Assembly: GCA_024401295.1 (NCBI GenBank) | Contig: JAKSLG010000011.1 | Location: forward strand, 1-64,000 | Direction of reading: 5' to 3' | DNA length: 64,000 nucleotides | Origin: Bacteroidales bacterium | Lineage (GTDB): Bacteria > Bacteroidota > Bacteroidia > Bacteroidales > Marinilabiliaceae | Shown here: piece after piece, positions 15,852 to 25,476 of the stretch | Layout of the letters: each line of letters opens with the position of its first letter | Numbering within the stretch: the first letter of the stretch is position 1 | Notes under the pieces: generated by a model | The model's database searches: none | The model's input: only the letters and a program-made list of their open reading frames with translations | Told to the model about the DNA's origin: nothing | Translations under genes and position numbers: made by a program

Positions 15852-18800
15852 ATGAGAAAGTTTTTCAGCAAAATAATTCGCTTCATCTCCGTAAGCATTA
15901 CCCTGGCCGTGATCACAGCGACATTGGCTTTGGGTGCTTTTATGCTTCCGCCGGTGCAGAAATATATGCGAAATACGGCTAAAGACGCTCTCGAAAAGTC
16001 GTTTGGCGTATCCGTCAGCATTGGCTCGTTGCGCTATTTCCCGTTCAAGACAATAGGTCTTGGTGATCTTGAGATTCATGGGCGGGACAGTCTCAAGATG
16101 ATTGCGTGCAAACAGGCGACACTCAACGTCGGATTAGAGACGTTTTGGCGCAAAGGCATCATACTATCTTCGCTGATAATCGACAGTCTCGATGTTGATA
16201 TTCACATGGTTGGCGATTCTTGTCTCAACATCGAAGCTCTTCAGATAAAAAATGACAATGATACGATTGAAAGTCCCGATTTGAAAGTTGAAATAGGTTC
16301 AATCGAACTGAAGCGCGGCCGTCTGAAGGGTATCCCTGTAGAGCAAATTCGCGAAATCGATGATTTCTGTTTCTTGATCAAGGACATAGATGTTGCGCCG
16401 GAGGCTATGCACATGGATATCAGCCGAATGCATTTCAATGATGTGACAAACGGGCTGAAGGCTCAGATGCAGGGCGATGTGAGACTCGATGGCGACACGC
16501 TTCGCATCGGCTTTTTGAATGCAGGTTATGGCGAGTGTGACGTGGCTGTGAAGATTGCCGAAATTGACATAAGCAAAAAAGATCCGACAGGTAAAATCGA
16601 CATAACGAAGGCGAAAATTGCATCGAATACGTTGGCGCATTTTGTTGCCGGCATGCCTTCAGATATCGTTGCAACGGTCTCGTGTACGGCGGAGTTGGAC
16701 GGCGTGGATTTTTTCGCCAAGAACATCGAAATAGATGCTGGAGCATCGTCACACGCAAGTGCCGACGTCACTATTATGAGCTATAACAATCGCAATGCGA
16801 CTTCGGTGTATGTCAACTGCAAAAATGCCCGCACGACAATGATTGATATCGCGCAGTTCACTGGTAGTGAGCTTGATATGCACCTGGCGAATGCGATAGG
16901 CGTTGCGGAATACAGCGGAAAAATACAGGGAAAAATCAGTGATATGCAGCTTGATGGCGTTCTGCGGAGCGGCATCGGAACGGTCAAGACTGATGGCCAT
17001 GTCAATATGAAGAGCAATAATGACGTGTATTTTACTGGAAATATTGCATCTAACGATATGAATCTCAACGTGTTGACTGACGGATCTGTCGGTACGTTCG
17101 CATTCAATAGCGGTTTTGACGGTCAATTGGCTGCACGCGAAGGTTCGTTTGCTCACGCTCATGGCGAGGCATCGCACATTACGATTAATGGCTATGCCTA
17201 TGAAAGTCTCGTGCTTGATGCGATGCTCGGCGAACATACGGCCAACGGCGTCGTGAGATTGTCCGACGAAAACGGAATTTTTACGATTGTTGGCGAACTC
17301 GAGCATGGCAATCAGGCGCAACTTGTCGTCACTGCCCGTGCCGAAGATTTCATGACGGGAAGAACGAAATTGACACCGGATATCGACGGCAAACTCAATT
17401 TTGCTTTGCAGGCGAACTTGGAAGGAAATGACATCGATGATGCGCATGGCGAGATTTGGATTGACGATCTTGTGTTTGCCGATTCTTCGCGTATTGCAAA
17501 TTCTTCCAACATTACGATAAACATCGAGACTGGCGACGACAACTACAAGAAAATCAAACTGACGAGCGATAAGGCAAACGGTCATGCTGAAGGCTTTTTC
17601 AAATATGCGGATCTCGGAAACGAACTGTATGCGCAGGTATTTGAACATCTTGGCAATATGTTGCAGGATAAACCGCAGAAAATCAGTGCACCGGTCAAAG
17701 TCGATGGTCATATTGACTATACAGATGTCAACCAGTATCTGCAGTTTTTCAGCGACGATATTGCTCTGAAAGAAAATGGCAATATCGATTTCAGCATCAA
17801 CTCTGAAAAGCACAGTTCAAAGATTGCCGTTGAGATCGGCGATATGCAAAGCGGAAGCATCAGAATGACGGATCTGCGAGGTTCGATTACGAACGATTCG
17901 ACGGGCTGCAATGCGAGCGTAACGACGGCAGATATGATCTTGCCGGGTTTTGGCGATATCGGACGTGTTGGTATTAATAACAGGTTGTGGCACAATGGTT
18001 TGAAGACTTGGTTCGATTGGGATAATACTGGTAATAAACGTTCAGGAGGAAGTCTTATTGCGCAGACACAATTTGACAAAGACCGAACGATTATCGAACT
18101 TCTGCCAACGTCTATCTTCATAAGCGACAAGGAATGGCAGTTGAATGCCAATACGATTGAACTGCGCGATAAATACGTAGGAATCAATGGATTCCGTCTT
18201 GAAAATGGTGAAAAGTTCATTAGTCTGAATGGCCGCGCTTCAGATACTATGAGCGACACACTGTATATCGGAATGAACAACATTACAATTGAGAATCTTC
18301 TTGGTCGCGATCCGCTTGAGCGTTATTCGCTCGGTGGCGATATCAGTGCCGATATCAAGATGATGGCTCCGTTTGGTGATCCTGCGGCAGACTGTGACGT
18401 GAAAATTGACAGATTCATAGTTTGCGATGACAATTTGGATCATCTTGACCTCAAGACGAAATGGTCTGCTGAAAGGAAACAGATTGATATTGAGACAAGT
18501 ATAGTGACAAATGGTCATGTGGTAGCGCATGCCGTAGGTGGAATCGACAGCCAGAATGGTCTCGATTTACCGTTTGATATAGACAGCCTTTCGACCGGAT
18601 TCCTCAATTTCTATCTCGGAGCATCGGTGTCAGACGTGCGTGGAACAACATCTGGTAAATGTAGGCTATATGGCGCTCTCAGCGACATCAAATTTGAAGC
18701 GCAGTTGGCCATCAACAGCACGGATTTCAATGTAAAATCTACAAAAGTCGGCTATTCTTATTGTGGACGCGATTCTGTTATTCTTACGCCAAACGATATG

Positions 18801-20183
18801 ATTTTCAAGCACATGAAAGTGTGTGACAGATATGGCAATGTCGGATATTTTGGCGGAAACATCGCCCACGATATGTTCTCCAATTTGAAGATCAATATCT
18901 ATTTCGATGTCAATGGCATGCTCGTCATGGACCTCAAGCCTGAAGATGACATGCCTTATTATGGAACGATATTCGCCGACGGTCGTCTCGATATCACTGG
19001 TGTCACTTCGAACTGCGACATAAAAATCAAGGCACAGACACGCCCGCAGACCGTATTTAGCATTTTGCCAACGAGTAGGGGAGAGTTGCAAAGTAATAGC
19101 TATATCAAGTTCAAGAGTAGCACAGACAGTGATGAAGAAAACGATGCGAAGAGCATAGCTCAGACGAACTATGTCACTGCGGATATTGACGTCTCTATTG
19201 ATCCTTCTGCAAAGATTGACGTCGTGCTTGATCAGCGTACAGGCAATAAGTTGAGCGTCAATGGACGAGGCGATCTCGGGCTTGTCGTTGATAAGGCTGG
19301 CGATCTGACGATGCTTGGCGACTATCTGATTGAAAATGGAACCTATAATTTCGTGCTTGGAATCATCAGCAAGCAGTTCTCCATCGTGGACGGCAGCCGA
19401 CTGACTTGGGACGGTGCTCCATTCAATCCTATGGTTGATATCACGGCAAAATACGGTCTTAAGGCATCGCTTTATGATCTCGTTCAGGATGCGCAGAATC
19501 CTGATCTTAAAAAACGTGTGCCTGTCAATTGTAACATGTTTTTGACCAACCGACTTTCTGACCCGACGGTCAAGTTCGGAATCGAAATTCCGTCGTCGAT
19601 GAACTTCAACCAATATACCATTGATCAGTATATCAGTACTGAAGATGAGATGAATCAGCAGGTTTTTTCACTTCTGCTGGCCAATAAGTTTGCAGCCTCG
19701 GAAAGTACGACTGGTACGCAGAGCACGACTACGGGCACTAGCTATATCGGAACGACTGTGTCGGAATTGCTCTCGAATCAGTTGAGCAACTGGATCTCGC
19801 AAAACAAATATAATCTTGGTGTCGGAGTCAACTATCGTCCGGGCGATGACGTGACGCAGGAAGAGTACGAACTGGCACTCAGCACACAGGTGCTCAATAA
19901 TAAGATTATCCTTTCCGGCAATATCGGTTATGGTCGTAGCACGAAGGAAGAAAACGAGGGTACGTTCATCGGCGATTTCGATATCGAATATAAAATAAAT
20001 GCCAAAGGCAATCTGCGAGCTAAGGCATATACGCATTCCAACAACGATGTGATCTACGAAACCTCGCCGACAACTCAAGGTATAGGCATCTCATTCCGCG
20101 AAGAGTTTAATTCGTTCAGCGAATTAATCAAGCGATATCGTGAAGCCATCCGCCGTCGCCGTGAAGGCAGAAAAAACAAGTGA
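15852..20183 (+). CDS. tamB: TamB-like translocation/assembly module protein
   Basis: A 1443-residue envelope protein. Residues 1-40 are a membrane anchor (KIIRFISVSITLAVITATLALGAFML), followed by an AsmA-like start (FGVSVSIGSLRYFPFKTIGLGDLEI), then a very long beta-rich body and a C-terminal TamB domain (DUF490, about residues 1080-1440) with LTWDGAPFNPMVDITAKYGLKASL. TamB proteins form periplasmic bridges for phospholipid transport and outer-membrane protein assembly with a BamA-family partner, which is not in the window. The ATG at 15852 is chosen because it opens the anchor; a GTG at 15792 adds 20 unlikely residues. Several long antisense frames here are shadows. Confidence 0.92.
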   Translation: MRKFFSKIIRFISVSITLAVITATLALGAFMLPPVQKYMRNTAKDALEKSFGVSVSIGSLRYFPFKTIGLGDLEIHGRDSLKMIACKQATLNVGLETFWRKGIILSSLIIDSLDVDIHMVGDSCLNIEALQIKNDNDTIESPDLKVEIGSIELKRGRLKGIPVEQIREIDDFCFLIKDIDVAPEAMHMDISRMHFNDVTNGLKAQMQGDVRLDGDTLRIGFLNAGYGECDVAVKIAEIDISKKDPTGKIDITKAKIASNTLAHFVAGMPSDIVATVSCTAELDGVDFFAKNIEIDAGASSHASADVTIMSYNNRNATSVYVNCKNARTTMIDIAQFTGSELDMHLANAIGVAEYSGKIQGKISDMQLDGVLRSGIGTVKTDGHVNMKSNNDVYFTGNIASNDMNLNVLTDGSVGTFAFNSGFDGQLAAREGSFAHAHGEASHITINGYAYESLVLDAMLGEHTANGVVRLSDENGIFTIVGELEHGNQAQLVVTARAEDFMTGRTKLTPDIDGKLNFALQANLEGNDIDDAHGEIWIDDLVFADSSRIANSSNITINIETGDDNYKKIKLTSDKANGHAEGFFKYADLGNELYAQVFEHLGNMLQDKPQKISAPVKVDGHIDYTDVNQYLQFFSDDIALKENGNIDFSINSEKHSSKIAVEIGDMQSGSIRMTDLRGSITNDSTGCNASVTTADMILPGFGDIGRVGINNRLWHNGLKTWFDWDNTGNKRSGGSLIAQTQFDKDRTIIELLPTSIFISDKEWQLNANTIELRDKYVGINGFRLENGEKFISLNGRASDTMSDTLYIGMNNITIENLLGRDPLERYSLGGDISADIKMMAPFGDPAADCDVKIDRFIVCDDNLDHLDLKTKWSAERKQIDIETSIVTNGHVVAHAVGGIDSQNGLDLPFDIDSLSTGFLNFYLGASVSDVRGTTSGKCRLYGALSDIKFEAQLAINSTDFNVKSTKVGYSYCGRDSVILTPNDMIFKHMKVCDRYGNVGYFGGNIAHDMFSNLKINIYFDVNGMLVMDLKPEDDMPYYGTIFADGRLDITGVTSNCDIKIKAQTRPQTVFSILPTSRGELQSNSYIKFKSSTDSDEENDAKSIAQTNYVTADIDVSIDPSAKIDVVLDQRTGNKLSVNGRGDLGLVVDKAGDLTMLGDYLIENGTYNFVLGIISKQFSIVDGSRLTWDGAPFNPMVDITAKYGLKASLYDLVQDAQNPDLKKRVPVNCNMFLTNRLSDPTVKFGIEIPSSMNFNQYTIDQYISTEDEMNQQVFSLLLANKFAASESTTGTQSTTTGTSYIGTTVSELLSNQLSNWISQNKYNLGVGVNYRPGDDVTQEEYELALSTQVLNNKIILSGNIGYGRSTKEENEGTFIGDFDIEYKINAKGNLRAKAYTHSNNDVIYETSPTTQGIGISFREEFNSFSELIKRYREAIRRRREGRKNK

Positions 20184-20186
20184 TAG

Positions 20187-20915
20187 CTACTTTATCAATG
20201 CGACAATGCCGCTGATGGCAATGTAAACATAGACAACTTTGCGCAGAACTGGTAGCGTTAGTCTGTCATATACTCGGCCGCCTATCCATGTGCCAAGTAG
20301 AACGGCCGGAACTCCATAGAACCACGAAACAATAACGGTTTCGGTCAGAAAGCCTGAATTTGCACGATAGAAAGTCATCACGACGTTGCCTATTAAAAAA
20401 TATGTCTGACACAGCGCGGTGTATTCGTCTTTGTCTTTGCACGCCGAAAGGAAATAGAGAACTGCGGGTGGACCTTGCATGCCGAAAAGTCCGCCCATGC
20501 TGCCGGAAATAACGCCAAGCGACATTTGCGTTCCAACGCCAGTGCTCATGCGTATATTGTCCGAGAAAAACCAAAAGTAAATTGCAGCGGCAATCAACGT
20601 TATGCCAAGTATGATACGCATGATTTTGCCACTCAAGACAGGTATGAGCTGGATTGCCAAAAAACTGACAACAAGGAATGTTGTCAATATCACGACAAGT
20701 TTACGCCATGGAATGAATGAACGATAGCGAATGCTGATTATCAGCGAAGTGATCATGGCCAGCATGCCCGAAAGAGCGGTTGCTTCGCCATACGACGGCA
20801 TCAGATATGGCAACATCGTCATAATGAAAATGCCAAAACCAAACCCTGTCGTACGCTGAATAAATGCTGCACCAAGTGCAAACACAAATAGTATTATTAT
20901 CGCCGTTGTCGTCAT
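20187..20915 (-). CDS. TauE/SafE family membrane permease
   Basis: A 242-residue inner membrane protein with about eight hydrophobic segments and the family signatures AAFIQRTTGFGFGIFIM near the N-terminus and SGSMGGLFGMQGPPAVLYF in the second repeat. The family exports sulfite, sulfonates or other organic anions; the substrate is unknown. The ATG at 20915 is used because the first helix begins there; the longer frame adds 22 polar residues. It is convergent with tamB (3 bases between stops) and has no obvious partner genes. Confidence 0.87.
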   Translation of the reverse strand: MTTTAIIILFVFALGAAFIQRTTGFGFGIFIMTMLPYLMPSYGEATALSGMLAMITSLIISIRYRSFIPWRKLVVILTTFLVVSFLAIQLIPVLSGKIMRIILGITLIAAAIYFWFFSDNIRMSTGVGTQMSLGVISGSMGGLFGMQGPPAVLYFLSACKDKDEYTALCQTYFLIGNVVMTFYRANSGFLTETVIVSWFYGVPAVLLGTWIGGRVYDRLTLPVLRKVVYVYIAISGIVALIK

Positions 20916-21149
20916 TATATCCAAGCTGTTCGGATGGCAAAATTCGACAAAAGTCAATTGTTTTGCAAAACGGAAATGCAATTTTTGTTCATAATGTTTG
21001 TTCGATTTCTGAATGAAGAAGTAAATCGAGGCTTATTAATGACGGGTGAAATCCTAAGTTTAAGACGAAATTACAAGCCGATACATATCTATCGTTGATG
21101 GCAAACTCTATATGTTTCCTTTTTTATCCGCAATTAGCATTATTTTTTT

Positions 21150-21157
21150 TACATTTG
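21150..21157 (+). promoter_or_regulatory. -7 promoter element for mltG-ftsE-dapF
   Basis: TACATTTG is an exact TAnnTTTG, 21 bases before the ATG at 21179. This position supports that ATG over an earlier in-frame start at 21095. Confidence 0.7.
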
Positions 21158-21178
21158 CAGTGTTTAATGCTTATATTG

Positions 21179-22240
21179 ATGCCAATCAAGCAAATACATA
21201 TTGCAAAACCGAGCGGGAAAGCTCTTGTAGTGGCAGCAGTTGCAGCTGTAATCATCGTTGCAGTTGGACTTTGGGCTATCAGTTTTTTGCGACGTCCGGT
21301 AATTGATCTCAAAGGCGAGCAAAAGGCATATCTCTATATTCCTACAGGTTCGACGTTTGATGATGTGTGCCAGCTTTTGAATCTCGATGGATGGCTTTCA
21401 GATGAACAGCAGTTCCGCCTTATTGCTGGCTTGAAGCACTATGATGGAAATGTCCGCGCAGGACGTTATTTGGTCGAAAATGGAATGTCGGCCAACACTC
21501 TCATCAACATGCTTCGTAGCGGAAATCAGGCTCCGGTCCGTATCACATTCAATAATATCCGAACTATTCCTCAGCTCGCAGGAGTTGCTTCGCGCAACAT
21601 CGAATCGGATTCCGCACAGTTGCTGGCGGCAATGACCGATACAGAACTTGTTCGTCGTTTGGGTTTCGATGAACCAACGCTCTTTGCTATGTTTATTCCG
21701 AACACTTATGAATTCAATTGGAATACAAGCGGTGAGCAGTGGATGGAGCGAATGAAGCGCGAATATGATCGTTTCTGGAATGATCGTCGAAAACATAAGG
21801 CCGATTCTCTCGGACTCTCGCCTGTACAGGTGGCAATAATTGCATCAATCATCGAAGAAGAGACGAATAAGGCCGATGAGTTGCCGATAATTGCAGGCAT
21901 ATATATCAACCGTCTGCGTCGCGGAATGTTGCTTCAGGCTTGTCCGACAATCAAGTTCGCACTCGGTGATTTCACGATTCGCCGTGTACTCAAGAAGGAT
22001 CAGGAAATCGATTCCCCATACAATACGTACAAGTATGTCGGCCTTCCTCCAGGTCCGATTCGTATCCCTTCCGGAGCTGCAATAGATGCAGTTCTTGGTG
22101 CGGAAAATCACGACTATCTCTTTATGTGCGCGCGTCCTGATGGCTCTGGACGACACAATTTTGCGAAGACGAATGCCGAACATGCGCGTAATGCTCGCAT
22201 ATATCAAGAGGAACTCAATAAACGGAAAATCTACAGATGA
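21179..22240 (+). CDS. mltG: Endolytic murein transglycosylase MltG
   Basis: Cleaves nascent glycan strands in the inner-membrane-proximal cell wall and so sets glycan length. The protein has 353 residues: one transmembrane helix at about 15-37, a LysM-like segment and the YceG/MltG catalytic domain. The catalytic Glu is in ASIIEEET (Glu226), with the family motifs MFIPNTYEFNW before it and SPYNTYKYVGLPPGPI after it. The ATG at 21179 fits the promoter element and the start of the conserved N-terminus. The stop overlaps the ftsE start by 4 bases, giving translational coupling. Confidence 0.95.
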   Translation: MPIKQIHIAKPSGKALVVAAVAAVIIVAVGLWAISFLRRPVIDLKGEQKAYLYIPTGSTFDDVCQLLNLDGWLSDEQQFRLIAGLKHYDGNVRAGRYLVENGMSANTLINMLRSGNQAPVRITFNNIRTIPQLAGVASRNIESDSAQLLAAMTDTELVRRLGFDEPTLFAMFIPNTYEFNWNTSGEQWMERMKREYDRFWNDRRKHKADSLGLSPVQVAIIASIIEEETNKADELPIIAGIYINRLRRGMLLQACPTIKFALGDFTIRRVLKKDQEIDSPYNTYKYVGLPPGPIRIPSGAAIDAVLGAENHDYLFMCARPDGSGRHNFAKTNAEHARNARIYQEELNKRKIYR

Positions 22241-22968
22241 TGCAAAATATAAAACCTATAACAAGCGATTCTGGCAGCATCGTTTCGATAAATGGTGCAA
22301 TGGTTATGCAAGAGGAAAACATCGTCTTGCGTGACGTTAATATCGACATCAAGCAAGGCGAGTTTGTCTATATAATAGGTCGTGTCGGCAGTGGTAAGTC
22401 GAGCTTCCTCAAAACTCTTTATGCAGAACTTCCATTTACTGGCGATTCAAGCTTTGTTGTCGGCTATGATTTGGCAACAATATCTCAGAATGAAATACCT
22501 TTCTTGCGCCGACGCATGGGAGTCGTCTTCCAGGATTTTCAGCTCCTTTCCGATCGTACGATTTATGACAATCTGGCCTTTGTCCTTCGTGCAACAGGTT
22601 GGAAGTCAAAGACTGAGATTGATGCTCGCATCCGCGAAGTGCTCACTCAGGTCGATATGGATCACAAAGGCTATAAAAAGCCTCATCAGCTTTCGGGTGG
22701 TGAGCAGCAGCGCATCGCAATAGCCCGTGCATTGCTTAATAGTCCGGACCTTATCATCGCTGACGAGCCTACTGGAAACCTTGACCCGGATACGACGGAT
22801 GCTCTCATGCAGTTGTTTGTCAGCATCAACAAAGAAGGCCGGACAATAATAATGGCAACTCACAATCAGAATGTTGTCCATTCGTTCCCGGCAAGAACGC
22901 TCAAATGCGAAAATTCAAAGATTGAAGAATATACTGACGAACCTTTCGAGTTCGACTTTATGGGCTGA
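22237..22968 (+). CDS. ftsE: Cell-division ABC ATPase FtsE
   Basis: ATPase partner of FtsX, which activates septal peptidoglycan hydrolysis. The protein has 243 residues: Walker [10 protein letters not shown] (48-56), Q-loop VVFQDFQLL, signature LSGGEQQR, Walker [13 protein letters not shown], and H-loop ATHN. The [12 protein letters not shown]-type segment and overall length fit FtsE better than a lipoprotein-release ATPase. ftsX is not adjacent, as in many Bacteroidetes. It overlaps mltG by 4 bases and precedes the antiterminator gene by 19 bases. Confidence 0.88.
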   Translation: MMQNIKPITSDSGSIVSINGAMVMQEENIVLRDVNIDIKQGEFVYIIGRVGSGKSSFLKTLYAELPFTGDSSFVVGYDLATISQNEIPFLRRRMGVVFQDFQLLSDRTIYDNLAFVLRATGWKSKTEIDARIREVLTQVDMDHKGYKKPHQLSGGEQQRIAIARALLNSPDLIIADEPTGNLDPDTTDALMQLFVSINKEGRTIIMATHNQNVVHSFPARTLKCENSKIEEYTDEPFEFDFMG

Positions 22969-22987
22969 AGCTTAAGACATTATCCTG

Positions 22988-23518
22988 ATGGAAAATAGAA
23001 CGCATTGGTATGCGATTTACACCAAAAGCCGTTGCGAAAAAAAGGTTGAAGAGTATCTTCGGGCATGTGGCGTAAGGACATATCTGCCTATCAAGAAGGA
23101 ACTGCACAAGTGGTCCGACCGAAAGAAGTTGGTCGAGGTCCCAATGATCAATTCATATTGCTTTGTTCGTATCGACATCGCGGAGGAGAAAGATAGAATT
23201 TATGCTGCTCCGGGATTTGTGGCATTCGTATGCGATCATGGTAAACCTTGTCCTATCCCGCAGTCGGAGATGGATATGATGAAGAAAACTGTTGACAGCA
23301 CGCTCGAAATACAAGTCGAGATGCGACGTTTGCGTGTTGGCAAGAAGGTGAGAATCTTGACAGGACCGATGACTGGAACGATCGGAACCATCGATCAGCT
23401 CAATAAAAACAAAGTGTATATTCATCTCGAAGTTATCGGCATCACGATGATTGTAGATCTTAAGGATGAGCCTGTTTTCGAGACGTATATAGAAAAAGAT
23501 GAAGATGAAGAATCTTAA
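22988..23518 (+). CDS. UpxY/RfaH-type NusG-paralogue transcription antiterminator
   Basis: A 176-residue protein with an NGN domain (about 1-105: HWYAIYTKSRCEKKVEEYL, then MINSYCFVRI) and a KOW domain (about 113-165: LRVGKKVRILTGPMTGTIGTI). The core matches specialised NusG paralogues, UpxY of Bacteroides capsule loci and LoaP/RfaH elsewhere, not housekeeping NusG, which is longer and linked to secE and ribosomal genes. It lies in a cell-envelope operon rather than at the head of a capsule cluster, and its 3' end overlaps dapF by 20 bases. Confidence 0.82.
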   Translation: MENRTHWYAIYTKSRCEKKVEEYLRACGVRTYLPIKKELHKWSDRKKLVEVPMINSYCFVRIDIAEEKDRIYAAPGFVAFVCDHGKPCPIPQSEMDMMKKTVDSTLEIQVEMRRLRVGKKVRILTGPMTGTIGTIDQLNKNKVYIHLEVIGITMIVDLKDEPVFETYIEKDEDEES

Positions 23519-24290
23519 ATTCCGTAAATATCAAGGCGCTGGAAACGATTTCGTGATGCTCGACAATCTGGATGGAAAATTGCCGGAGTTATCCACATCA
23601 GACATAGCGTCAATGTGTGACCGCCGTTTCGGAATAGGCGCCGATGGCATTTTGATAATCAGCAGGGAAAACTCATATAGTTTTCGCATGAAATATTACA
23701 ACAGCGATGGTTCGCTGGCGTCGTTTTGCGGAAACGGTGCAAGGTGTATTTGCGCATTTGCACAGGAGCTTGGCGTAGTTGAATTCGGAAAAACTTTCGA
23801 TTTTATAGCTGACGACGGCTCTCATAAAGCCGTGTGTTCCGTGCAATGGGTCGATCTTCAAATGATTGATGTCGATGAGGTAAGGTCGGTTCTTGGTGGA
23901 TGTTTCCTCAATACGGGTGTCCCTCATTTTGTCAAAATTGTCAGCGATGTTGATTCTGTTGACATCATGCACGAAGCTCCCTCCTACCGCCATGCCGAGG
24001 AATTTGGTACGGCTGGTACCAATGTTAACTTTATCTCAATCGAAGCGCCATCATCTATCCGCGTAAGAACATTTGAACGAGGTGTTGAAGGTGAAACCTT
24101 GGCTTGTGGAACAGGTATTGTCGCCTCGTCGATTGCTGCGTCAATACAGACGGGCAAAAATGATTTTGACGTTCATGCGCAAGGCGGTAAGCTCAAGGTC
24201 CATTTTGTGTCGGATGGCCGAAAATATTCCGACGTATGGCTTTCTGGTCCAGCTGTCAAGGTCTTTGATGGTGTCTGGAATATGGCGTAA
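23499..24290 (+). CDS. dapF: Diaminopimelate epimerase
   Basis: Converts LL- to meso-diaminopimelate for lysine and peptidoglycan synthesis. The protein has 263 residues. The two catalytic cysteines are visible: Cys77 in FCGNGARC and Cys203 in ACGTG. The N-terminal motif KYQGAGNDFV is typical. The start could be 23499 or 23505 (both ATG); either overlaps the upstream antiterminator gene, showing tight coupling. It follows mltG and ftsE, so the operon joins wall synthesis and division. Confidence 0.95.
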   Translation: MKMKNLKFRKYQGAGNDFVMLDNLDGKLPELSTSDIASMCDRRFGIGADGILIISRENSYSFRMKYYNSDGSLASFCGNGARCICAFAQELGVVEFGKTFDFIADDGSHKAVCSVQWVDLQMIDVDEVRSVLGGCFLNTGVPHFVKIVSDVDSVDIMHEAPSYRHAEEFGTAGTNVNFISIEAPSSIRVRTFERGVEGETLACGTGIVASSIAASIQTGKNDFDVHAQGGKLKVHFVSDGRKYSDVWLSGPAVKVFDGVWNMA

Positions 24291-24304
24291 TTTTTTCACA
24301 TTTG

Positions 24305-24336
24305 TTTGCATTTGACATATAATATGTATACCTTTG
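24305..24336 (+). promoter_or_regulatory. Promoter of the aldose epimerase gene
   Basis: TTTG at 24305-24308 and TACCTTTG at 24329-24336 are separated by 20 bases, a full Bacteroidetes -33/-7 pair. The ATG at 24365 is 29 bases downstream. Confidence 0.75.
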
Positions 24337-24364
24337 ACACACAATATCAAACAATCATTTGATC

Positions 24365-25408
24365 ATGAAGGTTTCAAAGGTATTAAAAGGCAATCTTGAC
24401 GGGAAAGATGTTTTCCTCTATCAGCTTTGTGCAGATAATGGAACTTCGATTTGTTTGACAAATATTGGAGGTACGGTTACAAGCATAAAGACTGCTGATC
24501 GCAATGGTAAGATAGGAGAGATTACGCTCGGTTTTGACGATCCGATGACTTATGCAGATCCTGAATATCTCTCTTGCGGTTTTTATCTCGGAGCAACGAT
24601 AGGCCGTTTTGCAAATCGTATCGCAGGCGGTAAATTTACTCTTAATGGAAAGACTTATGAGTTGGAAACCAACGATGGAGAAAACCATTTGCACGGTGGT
24701 TCCGGCTCTTTCAATACTAAAATCTGGGATTCGGAAGATTTTAGTTCTGAGGATCGTGTCGGTGTCCGTATGACATACGTAAGTCCTAATATGGAAAACG
24801 GTTATCCAGGTGAACTTACAGTTATTGTCGTATTTACACTTAACAGTCGCAACGAATTTATTATCAATTATCAGGCGAAGACGGATAGAGCGACAATCGT
24901 AAACCTCACAAATCATAGCTATTTCAACCTTCGTGGTGAAGGTGATATCTTTGACACGAATGTGGTTATGCAAGCCAATAACTACACGCCAAGAGAAGAT
25001 GATTGCATACCAGACGGAACTATTGAATCAGTCAAGGGAACTCCATTCGATTTTACTTTGGAACATCGTATAGGTGAGCGCATTGCGATGCTTGATGATG
25101 GATATGACCATAACTTTGTCATTAATGGCAATGCTGGCGAACTTCGACTTGCTGCAGAAGTCTGGGATGATGAAACAGGTCGAAAAATGGAATTCCTGAC
25201 GACAGAGCCTGCGTTCCAATTTTATACAGGTTATTATCTCAATGGTAAATATAGTCGTGGCCCATTGAAATTCAATCAGTTCTGTGGTTTTTGCCTTGAG
25301 GCACAGCACTATCCTGATTCACCGAATCAGAAGACGTTCCCATCTGTTGTATTGCGTCCGGGTGAGACCTATTCGCAAACGACAGTGTATAAGTTTGGCA
25401 TAAAGTAA
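24365..25408 (+). CDS. galM: Aldose 1-epimerase (galactose mutarotase)
   Basis: Interconverts alpha and beta anomers of free hexoses or pentoses in the cytoplasm. The protein has 347 residues with no signal peptide. Substrate-binding YLGATIGRFANRI, catalytic His in LTNHSYFNLRG and catalytic Glu in CLEAQHYPDSPNQ are all present. The ATG at 24365 is preferred to a TTG two codons upstream. It is monocistronic between its own promoter and a terminator. Two further mutarotase copies follow the arabinose genes at 40401 and 41779; this one is more distant from them than they are from each other. Confidence 0.92.
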   Translation: MKVSKVLKGNLDGKDVFLYQLCADNGTSICLTNIGGTVTSIKTADRNGKIGEITLGFDDPMTYADPEYLSCGFYLGATIGRFANRIAGGKFTLNGKTYELETNDGENHLHGGSGSFNTKIWDSEDFSSEDRVGVRMTYVSPNMENGYPGELTVIVVFTLNSRNEFIINYQAKTDRATIVNLTNHSYFNLRGEGDIFDTNVVMQANNYTPREDDCIPDGTIESVKGTPFDFTLEHRIGERIAMLDDGYDHNFVINGNAGELRLAAEVWDDETGRKMEFLTTEPAFQFYTGYYLNGKYSRGPLKFNQFCGFCLEAQHYPDSPNQKTFPSVVLRPGETYSQTTVYKFGIK

Positions 25409-25430
25409 TGTCTTGATTATAAATAAATTT

Positions 25431-25469
25431 GGGCATCTCGACGCTATCGTTGGTGCCCATTTCTTTTTT
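25431..25469 (+). terminator. Rho-independent terminator after galM
   Basis: GGGCATC (25431-25437) pairs with GGTGCCC (25452-25458), one wobble, followed by a T-rich run ending in ttttttt. Confidence 0.7.
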
Positions 25470-25476
25470 TGCGATT

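Noticed and set aside
16749-17813. 354-residue frame antisense to tamB
   Set aside because: Shadow of the long tamB frame; Ile/Arg/His-rich composition, no ribosome binding site or family motif. The same holds for the antisense frame at 18666-19613.
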